Positions 1 to 5,603 of a stretch of DNA of 8,189 nt are shown one piece after another (position 1 is the first letter of the stretch; the number at the start of each line of letters is the position of its first letter). Origin of the DNA: an uncultured Clostridia bacterium. Lineage in GTDB: Bacteria > Bacillota > Clostridia > Christensenellales > Aristaeellaceae. The stretch covers positions 1 through 8,189 of the forward strand of contig CAMKAE010000091.1 of assembly GCA_946410395.1 (NCBI GenBank), read 5' to 3'. The notes beneath the pieces are model-generated. The model searched no databases, had not been told where the DNA came from, and saw nothing but the letters and a program-made list of their open reading frames with translations. A program made the translations under genes and the position numbers.

Positions 1-1391
1 TGGAAATACACGAAGGGCGCGTAGCCCTGGGCCGTCAGGGCCGCCAGGCACAGCAGCATCAGCACCGGCGCGGCAAAGCGCCATTCCCGCACCCGGGGCA
101 GCCGGGGCGCGAAGGCGATCACCGCGCACAGCAGCAGCAGCGGCGCATGCGCCAGGCAGGCCGTCCAGGCCGCGGCGCTGCCCCAGCCGTTCAGGCCGGC
201 CATCGCACCCGTCAGCGCGGTCCCGAAGCCGGAGAACAGCCCCCAGCCCGCCATCACCAGCAGGAAGGTGAAGGCCTGCCGCAGCGGGGCCGGGATCCGC
301 TCCGCCCACGGGCGGTTCAACACAAAGCGCTTCTCCAGGATCAGCAGCACCGCAAAATAGAGTCCCCAGAGCACAAAATGCCAGCCCGCCCCGTGCCACA
401 GGCCCGTCAGCGCCCACACGATCAGCACATTCAGGTCCCGGCGCCAGGGGCGGCAGCGGTTGCCCCCCAGCGGGATGTACACATACTCCCGGAACCAGGT
501 GGTCAGCGAGATGTGCCACCGCCGCCAGAACTCCGTCAGGCTCCCGGAGCGGTACGGGTGGTCGAAGTTCTCCGGCATGATGTACCCCATCGCCTCGCCC
601 AGGCCCAGGGCCATGTCCGAGTAGCCGGAGAAGTCGAAGTAGATCTGGAAGGAGAACGCGAACAGGCCCAGCCAGGCACCCACGGCGCCGGCCGAGGCAA
701 AGTCCCCGTTCATCTGGCCCCAGAAGCGGCCCAGGGCGTCCGCCAGCAGCACCTTTTTCGCCAGGCCGATGCAGAAGCGCGTCAGGCCCCGGCGCATCTG
801 CGCCCAGGTCGGCCGGGGATGGGCGATCAGCTGCGCCTCCAGGTCGGTGTAGCGGACAATCGGGCCCGCCACCAGCTGCGGGAACAGGGCCAGGTACACG
901 CCGAACACCACAGGGCTGCGCTGAGGCCGGGCGTCCTGCCGCCACACGTCGACGATGTAGGAGATCGCCTGGAAGGTGAAGAAGGAGATGCCCGCGGGCA
1001 GGATCGGGGTCTCGACCCGGATCTCCCGTCCGAACCAGCCGCTCAGCAGCGCGCCCAGGGCCTCAAAGCCGTTCCACCCGGTCAGGCTGCTCACCGTGTC
1101 GCGGAAAAAAGCCGCGTACTTGAACCAGAACAGCGGCGCCAGGTCCAGCGCGATCATCAGGATCAGCAGCGCGCGCCGCCGCTTCCCGCCCCGGGTCATC
1201 AGCAGCGTCCCGCCCCAGCTGACCAGCATGCACCAGCCCAGCAGGATCAGCCATACCGGGGAACCCCAGCCATAAAAAAGCAGGGATGCCGCAAAAAGGA
1301 AGGGCATCCTCGCTTTGGCCGGCAGCAGCCGGTAGCCCAGCAGCACGCAGGGCATGAACAGCAGGAGAAAGGTCAATGAACTGAAGACCAC
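1..1391 (-). CDS. MBOAT-family membrane O-acyltransferase (AlgI/PatA/DltB-like), 3' end just outside window
   Basis: An integral membrane acyltransferase that, by family knowledge, moves acyl (usually acetyl) groups across or at the membrane onto an extracellular glycan. The 463 visible residues are strongly hydrophobic with many membrane segments. Family signatures are seen in order: FPQLVAGPIVRY, then YFDFSGYSDMALGLG, then FWRRWHISL with His293, then TGLWHGAGWHFVLWG with His333, the usual catalytic histidine. The start is a GTG at 1391: it gives the family's typical VFSSLTFL beginning and has GAGGAG 10 nt upstream. The next ATG, codon 13, would cut into the first membrane helix. The protein reads ...GYAPFVYF at the window edge, which resembles the usual C-terminus (NPFIYFRF) of this family, so probably only a few codons are missing. 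It lies 7 nt after the DUF4358 gene, with the SGNH gene upstream, indicating an O-acetylation operon. The glycan substrate is unknown. Confidence 0.93.
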   Translation of the reverse strand, partial: MVFSSLTFLLLFMPCVLLGYRLLPAKARMPFLFAASLLFYGWGSPVWLILLGWCMLVSWGGTLLMTRGGKRRRALLILMIALDLAPLFWFKYAAFFRDTVSSLTGWNGFEALGALLSGWFGREIRVETPILPAGISFFTFQAISYIVDVWRQDARPQRSPVVFGVYLALFPQLVAGPIVRYTDLEAQLIAHPRPTWAQMRRGLTRFCIGLAKKVLLADALGRFWGQMNGDFASAGAVGAWLGLFAFSFQIYFDFSGYSDMALGLGEAMGYIMPENFDHPYRSGSLTEFWRRWHISLTTWFREYVYIPLGGNRCRPWRRDLNVLIVWALTGLWHGAGWHFVLWGLYFAVLLILEKRFVLNRPWAERIPAPLRQAFTFLLVMAGWGLFSGFGTALTGAMAGLNGWGSAAAWTACLAHAPLLLLCAVIAFAPRLPRVREWRFAAPVLMLLCLAALTAQGYAPFVYF

Positions 1392-1398
1392 GTCGGGG

Positions 1399-1857
1399 TC
1401 ACTCCTCTTGCAGCAGCAGACCGGCCTCCTCGGGGTTGGGGGCGGCAATGGACAGGACCGTCAGCAGCCCTTCCCGGAGGACCTGCGCCTCGCTCAGGGA
1501 CTTGTAAGCCTCCGGCAGGTAGTTGCGGGTCACCCGCATGCGGCCCTCGAGGTAGGCGGTGAGCATGGCGGCCACGCGGTCCGCAGCCTCCTCGTCCACG
1601 GCGCGCACGACGATCAGCTCCCGGCCGGACAGGGCGTCATAGTCCGCCAGGTAGGCGAAGTCCGCCCAGTCCTCCGGCGGAATGCCGATCAGGTCGTAGA
1701 GGTCGTCCTCCGTCATGACGATCAGGCCGTCGCTGTCCTCGGCGATGCGGCAGGCGCGCTCCAGCAGGGTTTCCGGGGCTTCGGCGGACTCCGCGGCCGC
1801 CGTCAGCGCCAGGCAGGCGAGCAGCAGGGCCAGCAGGGGCAGAATCAGCTTTTTCAC
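1399..1857 (-). CDS. Small secreted DUF4358-type protein of acylation cassette
   Basis: A 152-residue exported protein with an N-terminal signal sequence (KK, then a Leu/Ala-rich core to about residue 22, AAA-E likely cleavage). The mature part has the layout I associate with DUF4358: an early DDLYDLIGI segment (residues 51-59), a central strand ELIVVRAVDEE (80-90), a helix AADRVAAMLTAYLEGR (91-106), then NYLPEAYKSLSEAQV (112-126) and a last hydrophobic strand GLLTVLSIAA. The family assignment is from memory of its pattern; no catalytic residues are evident. The start is a GTG at 1857, chosen because AGGAAGGAG sits 7 nt upstream and it begins the signal peptide; an ATG at 1923 would add a non-homologous Arg-rich extension inside the upstream gene. 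It starts 2 nt after the SGNH stop and ends 7 nt before the MBOAT start, so translation is probably coupled. It may be an accessory factor for the acyltransferase, which is an inference from context. Confidence 0.82.
   Translation of the reverse strand: MKKLILPLLALLLACLALTAAAESAEAPETLLERACRIAEDSDGLIVMTEDDLYDLIGIPPEDWADFAYLADYDALSGRELIVVRAVDEEAADRVAAMLTAYLEGRMRVTRNYLPEAYKSLSEAQVLREGLLTVLSIAAPNPEEAGLLLQEE
1402..1407 (-). promoter_or_regulatory. Ribosome binding site of the MBOAT gene
   Basis: GAGGAG on the minus strand, 10 nt before the GTG at 1391. It forms the last two codons before the stop of the DUF4358 gene, so the site is embedded in the upstream coding sequence. It supports the GTG start. 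Confidence 0.6.
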
Positions 1858-1859
1858 GG

Positions 1860-2639
1860 TCAGGCTCCTTCCTGGGCTTCGCCGGACGCCACAGGCTCCT
1901 CCGGCGCGGCGAAGGGGTCCCACAGGCCCAGGTCATACTGCTCCTGGGCGTAGTCCTTCATGCATTCGATCCATACCGCGACGCCCTCGTCGCTGAAATG
2001 GCAGCGGTTGTCGCTGGAATAGACCGGGTTCAGGTAGCCGTCCTCGCCCTTGAGCGCCTCGGCGATCTCAACGTAATGGGCGCCGTGGGCCTCGCAGGTC
2101 TCCCTGAGCTTCACGTTGTACTCGTTGATCTTTTCCTGGTAGTTCGGCCGGCCCTTCCACTCGCAGAAGCCCGGGGTCACCGGCGTCTCGGAGAAGAAGT
2201 AGATCTCCGTGTCCGGGGAGAACTCCGGCATGTGGGTGATGATGTCCTCCACCCAGACGACCGCCTTGTCGATCTTGATGCCCACCGGGTCGTTGAGCCC
2301 CAGCAGGATGAAAATCCGCTCCGGCTTGATCTCCTTGGTGATCTGGTACATGGTCTTTTCCGACCCGCGATAGGAGAAGTGGAACTCGCCGCTGAGGAAG
2401 CGGCGGCTGGCCGCATACAGGCTGATGCTGGACACGCAGATCACGGTCGTGCCGTCCAGGAAGCTGTCGTCCGTCTGCCGCACCGCCGAGCGGTACCGGC
2501 GGAAGGCCTCGGTGATGGAGTCGCCGAAGATGACGCTGTTGTCGTAGTAGCTGAGCAGAACCTCGTCATCCAGCCGCTCGGCCAGGGCCGCGGGGGCTAG
2601 GCACACCAGCAGTAGGATGCAAGCAATCAAGCGTTTCAT
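1860..2639 (-). CDS. Secreted SGNH/GDSL-type hydrolase or acyltransferase partner
   Basis: A 259-residue exported protein with a signal peptide at residues 1-20 (MKRLIAC... ending ALA-E). SGNH-family blocks are visible: VIFGDSITE with nucleophile Ser41 (block I), LLGLND with Gly114/Asn116/Asp117 (block III), and SSDNRCHFSDEG with Asp210 and His214 (block V). Enzymes of this family are serine esterases or acetyl-transferring partners; beside an MBOAT protein they usually complete extracellular O-acetylation of a glycan, as PatB or AlgX/AlgJ do. The start at 2639 was chosen over an ATG at 2714 because AAAGGA lies 8 nt upstream, a promoter sits at 2692-2720 inside the longer form, and the signal peptide begins here. 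It is the first gene of the leftward cassette and its stop is 2 nt from the next start. The Asp-to-His spacing in block V is one residue longer than the usual DxxH. Confidence 0.88.
   Translation of the reverse strand: MKRLIACILLLVCLAPAALAERLDDEVLLSYYDNSVIFGDSITEAFRRYRSAVRQTDDSFLDGTTVICVSSISLYAASRRFLSGEFHFSYRGSEKTMYQITKEIKPERIFILLGLNDPVGIKIDKAVVWVEDIITHMPEFSPDTEIYFFSETPVTPGFCEWKGRPNYQEKINEYNVKLRETCEAHGAHYVEIAEALKGEDGYLNPVYSSDNRCHFSDEGVAVWIECMKDYAQEQYDLGLWDPFAAPEEPVASGEAQEGA
1865..1873 (-). promoter_or_regulatory. Ribosome binding site of the DUF4358 gene
   Basis: AGGAAGGAG on the minus strand, 7 nt before the GTG at 1857 and overlapping the last codons of the SGNH gene. It decides in favour of the GTG start over the upstream ATG at 1923. 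Confidence 0.7.
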
Positions 2640-2691
2640 GCCGTCTGTCCTTTCCGGGCTGCGCCGCATTTCCGGGGCGCGCCACACCGGC

Positions 2692-2720
2692 ATTCTACCA
2701 CAGCGTCCCGGCAAAGTCCA
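2692..2720 (-). promoter_or_regulatory. Promoter of the SGNH-DUF4358-MBOAT operon
   Basis: On the minus strand, TGGACT (-35, 2715-2720; 4/6 match to TTGACA) is followed after exactly 17 nt by TAGAAT (-10, 2692-2697; 5/6 match). A TGG directly before the -10 gives an extended -10 (TGn). The predicted transcript start near 2685 leaves a leader of about 45 nt before the ATG at 2639. The promoter sits between the putative terminator of the upstream gene and the operon start, as expected for an independent unit. Confidence 0.6.
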
Positions 2721-2733
2721 TACCGGCAGCGGG

Positions 2734-2758
2734 AAAACCCGCCGGAAGGCCCCGGCGG
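2734..2758 (-). terminator. Putative intrinsic terminator of the secreted unknown gene
   Basis: A perfect 7-bp GC stem (2739-2745 with 2752-2758, CCGCCGG/CCGGCGG) with a 6-nt loop. On the minus strand it is followed by G and then TTTT (2737-2734). It lies 20 nt past the stop at 2779. The T-run is short, so termination may be partial. Confidence 0.5.
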
Positions 2759-2778
2759 AATTGTAACAAATTGCCCGG

Positions 2779-3438
2779 TCACTCCCCCGTGATCAGGGGC
2801 GCGCCGTGATAGCGCTGCAGCTGATCCGCCGCGCCGAGGGCAGACATCGCCTTATAGGTGGCGTAGAGGTCCATCAGCGACGCGGTGGTCAGCGCAGTCT
2901 CCACATCCTCCGCCTCCCCGTGGATCACCATCGGCACGGTCCAGCCCGCGAAGGAACCCGTCCGCTCCCGGATCCGGCCTTCCAGCACCAGCGCCGTCCA
3001 CAGCCGGGCGTTGTCCGTGCCCATGAAGGCATAATTCCACTCCTCGGCGGTCCCGTCGTCGAGCGTTTTCCTCGTCGCGTCCTCCGACACGTCCAGCGTG
3101 AAATCCCTGCCGCCGACGGTCAGGGTGACGCTGTGGACCTTCAGCGGCTCCTGCGCCCGGTAGCACAGGTTCCAGCACCAGCGGATCACCTCGCCGTCCC
3201 GCCCGCCAGAAGTCACGATCACCTCGCCGTATATATAGGATATGTGATCCGCCAGGCTGTGGGCGTGCGCCAGCGCCAGCTCCCGCACCGGCAGGCTGGT
3301 GAGGATGCTGGTCCCGCCTTCGATCCGGGTGATGTCGTACACCGCGTCGCTGAGCACGGACAGATCCGCCGCCAGCGCCGCGGGAGCAGCCGCCAGCAGC
3401 AGCGCGGCCAGCAGCAGCGCGATCCCTCTCTTTGCCAT
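2779..3438 (-). CDS. Secreted protein of unknown function
   Basis: A 219-residue protein that I do not recognise. It begins with a clear signal peptide: MAKRG, then an Ala/Leu core, ending AALA-AD around residue 24, so the mature protein of about 195 residues should be outside the membrane. There is no lipobox, no later membrane segment and no sorting motif. The middle alternates strand-like pieces (VHSVTLTVGGRDFTLDV; WTALVLEGRI) and has two cysteines in WCWNLCY; the C-terminal third looks helical. The start at 3438 was chosen because AAAGGAG lies 6-7 nt upstream and it begins the signal peptide; an ATG at 3504 would place codons inside the palindromic repeat. It is followed by a putative terminator and then a separate promoter, so it is probably transcribed apart from the acylation cassette. 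Envelope association is an inference from the signal peptide and neighbours. Confidence 0.75.
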   Translation of the reverse strand: MAKRGIALLLAALLLAAAPAALAADLSVLSDAVYDITRIEGGTSILTSLPVRELALAHAHSLADHISYIYGEVIVTSGGRDGEVIRWCWNLCYRAQEPLKVHSVTLTVGGRDFTLDVSEDATRKTLDDGTAEEWNYAFMGTDNARLWTALVLEGRIRERTGSFAGWTVPMVIHGEAEDVETALTTASLMDLYATYKAMSALGAADQLQRYHGAPLITGE

Positions 3439-3487
3439 TCGCTTCTCCTTTGCCCGTCCGGCATCGTAACAATTCAGTCTCGCAGAG

Positions 3488-3598
3488 AAACCCCTCCACC
3501 GCAAGCGGTCCCCCGCCCCTTTCAGGGGAGGCTTTGAGTAACTTTAAGCCCCTGTCTCCCCTGAAAGGGGAGATGTCGCCGCAGCGACAGAGGGGTTT
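3488..3598. repeat. Palindromic MITE-like intergenic repeat element (111 bp)
   Basis: Perfect 9-bp terminal inverted repeats, AAACCCCTC (3488-3496) and GAGGGGTTT (3590-3598), enclose a second perfect 15-bp inverted pair (3516-3530 with 3556-3570, CCCCTTTCAGGGGAG and its complement). A central GGCTT/AAGCC pair (3530-3534 with 3546-3550) lies between them. Each 15-mer can also fold on itself. Between outer and inner repeats each arm has its own small hairpin (ACCG-CAAG-CGGT at about 3498-3509; TGTCGC-CGCA-GCGACA at 3574-3589). There is no coding capacity. The sequence style resembles dispersed palindromic repeats that I recall from Clostridia genomes; copy number cannot be judged here. Confidence 0.7.
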
Positions 3599-3644
3599 GC
3601 GCCAAAGCAGGCCCTACGGCTGAACAGGTACTCTGCATCAATTG

Positions 3645-3684
3645 AAAGCGGAGCTCCCTTCCGCCAGGAGCAGTCGGGAGCTCC
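3645..3684 (-). terminator. Candidate terminator/hairpin downstream of the phosphosugar mutase
   Basis: A perfect 9-bp inverted repeat, GGAGCTCCC (3650-3658) with GGGAGCTCC (3676-3684), has a 17-nt loop. On the minus strand it is followed by GC and TTT (3647-3645). It lies about 30 nt past the mutase stop. The T-run is very short and the loop is large, so this could also be a processing or 3'-end-protecting structure. Confidence 0.35.
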
Positions 3685-3693
3685 GGAGCATTT

Positions 3694-3709
3694 GCGGCGG
3701 CTTCGCCGC
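3694..3709. other. Small GC-rich hairpin just after the mutase stop
   Basis: A 6-bp perfect stem, GCGGCG (3694-3699) with CGCCGC (3704-3709), and a 4-nt loop, 5 nt past the end of the mutase gene. There is no T-run on either strand, so alone it is not a classical terminator; with the hairpin at 3650-3684 it makes a tandem stem-loop 3' end. Confidence 0.4.
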
Positions 3710-3714
3710 GTCTG

Positions 3715-5436
3715 TCACTTCACCAGCGCCTGGGACGCCTTGCAGAGGGCCTCGTTCAGGGCCTCCGCGTCGGCCTTCTCCTTCGCGTTGGAGTTGACGT
3801 AGAGCTTGATCTTGGGCTCGGTGCCGGAGGGGCGCACGCAGACCCAGTTGCCCCGCTCCAGCTCGAAGTACAGCACGTCGGAGGCGGGCAGGCCGGTGGG
3901 CTCGCAGCCGCTTTCGCTGATCCGGGTGCCCTTCAGGTAATCCCGCACCGCGGTGACCTTCATACCGGCGATCTCCTTGGGCGGATCGGTCCGCAGCCCG
4001 GCCATGATCTCCTTCATCCGGGTCAGACCGTCCTTGCCCGGCAGGGTGGTGGAGATGACCTTCTCAACAAAGAAGCCGTACTTCGCGAAGATCTCCTGCA
4101 CCCGGTCGTAGAGGGTGATGCCCTCCTCCTCGCAGGCCGCGGCCACCTCGGTGACCAGCAGGGACGCATTGACGCCGTCCTTGTCCCGCACAAAGGTGGA
4201 GGACAGGAAGCCGTAGCTCTCCTCAAAGCCGAAGAGGAAGGTGTTGCTGCCGCTGTCCTGGAACTGCTGGATCTTTTCGCCGATGAACTTGAAGCCCGTC
4301 AGCGTCTCGTACATCTGTACGCCGAAGTCCTCGCAGATCCGGTTGGCCAGGGAGGTGGAGACGATGGACTTGCAGGCTGCGCCGTTGGCCGGCAGGCGGC
4401 CCTGCTTTTTGAGCGTGGAGAGGATGTAGTGCAGCAGCACGCAGCCGATCTGGTTGCCCGTCAGCAGGTGGAAGGCGCCGTCCTTGCCGCGCACGGCCAC
4501 GCCCAGGCGGTCGCAGTCCGGGTCCGTGGCGAAGATCACGTTGGCGCCGACCTTGTCCGCCAGCTTGATGGCCAGCTCAAAGGCCTCGGGGTTCTCGGGG
4601 TTGGGGGCGCAGTGCAGGGTGGAGAAGTTGCCGTCGGGCTTCTCCTGCTCGGTCACCACCGCCAGGTTCTCGATGCCCAGTTCCTTCAGGATGCGCCGCA
4701 CCGGCACGTTGCCGGAGCCGTGCAGGGGCGTGTAGACGATGGACAGCTTGCCGCCCATGCGCCGGAGCATGTCGGGCTGGATGGTCAGGGTCTTCTCCTG
4801 GGCCATGTAGTCGTCGTCGACTTCCTTGTCTCCGATGATGTGCAGCAGGCCCGCCGCCTTCGCCGCCGCCTCGTCCATGGGCACGCAGTCCAGGTAGTTC
4901 AAGGCGCGGATGTAGCCGGTGATCGCGTCGGCCGCCTCGGGGCCCACCTGCGCGCCGTCGTCGCCGTAGACCTTGTAGCCGTTGTACTGGGGCGGATTGT
5001 GCGAAGCGGTGACCACCACGCCGGCGGCGCAGTTCAGATGGCGCACGGCGTAGGACAGCAGCGGCACGGGCCGCAGGGCGTCGAACAGGTAGGCGGGCAC
5101 ACCCTCCGCACAGAGCACCAGGGCCGTGTCCTTCGCGAATTCGGCGGAGAAGTTCCGGCTGTCATAGCCGATGGCCACGCCGCGCTTCGCGTTCTCCGGG
5201 TCCTGCTTGAGGTACTGCGCCAGGCCCTTCGTCGCCCGGCGCACGTTGTAGCGGTTCATCCGGTTGGTGCCGGCGCCCAGCACGCCGCGCATGCCGGCGG
5301 TGCCGAAGGACAGCTCGGTGTAGAAGCGGTCCTCCATCTCTGCGGGCTTGTCCGCGATGGCCTTCAGGTCCGCCACCGTGTCCGCATCCGCGGCAAAATC
5401 TTTCAGCCATTGTTCATACGCAGCGCGCACATCCAT
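3715..5436 (-). CDS. pgcA: Alpha-phosphoglucomutase/phosphomannomutase (PgcA/PGM2 class)
   Basis: A cytoplasmic alpha-D-phosphohexomutase of 573 residues, the usual full length for the PgcA/PGM2 class. It interconverts glucose-6-phosphate and glucose-1-phosphate (or the mannose forms) through a phosphoserine, feeding UDP-glucose and other nucleotide-sugar pathways for envelope glycans and glycogen. All four signature sites are visible in order: TASHNP with phosphorylated Ser145 followed by YNGYKVYGDDGAQ; the Mg-binding DPDCDR loop (Asp305, Asp307, Asp309); the sugar-specificity loop GFEESYG (403-409); and the phosphate-binding RPSGTEPK (535-542). FGTAGMRG near residue 44 is the expected N-terminal motif. 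The ATG at 5436 follows a strong AGGAGGT about 8 nt upstream. It appears monocistronic, with its own promoter at 5483-5511 and hairpins after the stop. Substrate preference between glucose and mannose cannot be read from sequence alone. Confidence 0.95.
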   Translation of the reverse strand: MDVRAAYEQWLKDFAADADTVADLKAIADKPAEMEDRFYTELSFGTAGMRGVLGAGTNRMNRYNVRRATKGLAQYLKQDPENAKRGVAIGYDSRNFSAEFAKDTALVLCAEGVPAYLFDALRPVPLLSYAVRHLNCAAGVVVTASHNPPQYNGYKVYGDDGAQVGPEAADAITGYIRALNYLDCVPMDEAAAKAAGLLHIIGDKEVDDDYMAQEKTLTIQPDMLRRMGGKLSIVYTPLHGSGNVPVRRILKELGIENLAVVTEQEKPDGNFSTLHCAPNPENPEAFELAIKLADKVGANVIFATDPDCDRLGVAVRGKDGAFHLLTGNQIGCVLLHYILSTLKKQGRLPANGAACKSIVSTSLANRICEDFGVQMYETLTGFKFIGEKIQQFQDSGSNTFLFGFEESYGFLSSTFVRDKDGVNASLLVTEVAAACEEEGITLYDRVQEIFAKYGFFVEKVISTTLPGKDGLTRMKEIMAGLRTDPPKEIAGMKVTAVRDYLKGTRISESGCEPTGLPASDVLYFELERGNWVCVRPSGTEPKIKLYVNSNAKEKADAEALNEALCKASQALVK

Positions 5437-5482
5437 GAGATCTACCTCCTATAATGGTCATGAAGTTTTCCGGTCTGCCCCC

Positions 5483-5511
5483 AGTATAGCCTATTTCCCC
5501 GGGTTTTGCAA
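5483..5511 (-). promoter_or_regulatory. Promoter of the phosphosugar mutase gene
   Basis: On the minus strand, TTGCAA (-35, 5506-5511; 4/6 match) and TATACT (-10, 5483-5488; 5/6 match) are separated by exactly 17 nt. The predicted start near 5476 gives a leader of about 40 nt containing the AGGAGGT site. An imperfect inverted repeat (TTTCCCCGGG at 5494-5503 with CCCGGAAA at 5523-5530) flanks the -35 box and could be an operator, but this is weak. Confidence 0.65.
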
Positions 5512-5541
5512 TCGGAATTTGTCCCGGAAATGCCGCCGCGC

Positions 5542-5570
5542 TTTACTTTCCCCACCGGATGCGGTATACT
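5542..5570 (+). promoter_or_regulatory. Promoter of the isomerase/STAS-kinase operon
   Basis: TTTACT (-35, 5542-5547; 4/6 match) and TATACT (-10, 5565-5570; 5/6 match) with a 17-nt spacer. The predicted start near 5577 leaves a short leader of about 27 nt carrying GGAAGGG (5587-5593), 10 nt before the ATG at 5604. It faces away from the mutase promoter, with about 30 nt between the two -35 boxes. Confidence 0.65.
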
Positions 5571-5603
5571 GCGCTTGAAATCAATCGGAAGGGCGGCTGA
5601 AGC

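Noticed and set aside
147..1379. Long plus-strand open frame of 410 codons
   Set aside because: It lies antisense to the MBOAT gene, is extremely rich in Gln, Arg, Pro and Ala, and has no recognisable domain; it is a by-product of high GC at third codon positions.
1812..1815. Possible lipobox (LLAC, Cys15) in the DUF4358-type protein
   Set aside because: Only 14 residues precede the Cys and the hydrophobic stretch continues after it, ending in AAA-E, which fits an ordinary signal peptide better.
3439..3487. Search for a promoter of the secreted unknown gene
   Set aside because: A TACGAT (minus strand) could be a weak -10, but no acceptable -35 lies at the right distance, so none is annotated.
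4429..5454. Plus-strand open frame of 341 codons
   Set aside because: It is antisense to the phosphosugar mutase, which has all its family motifs; the composition is Val/Gly/His/Gln-rich without domains.
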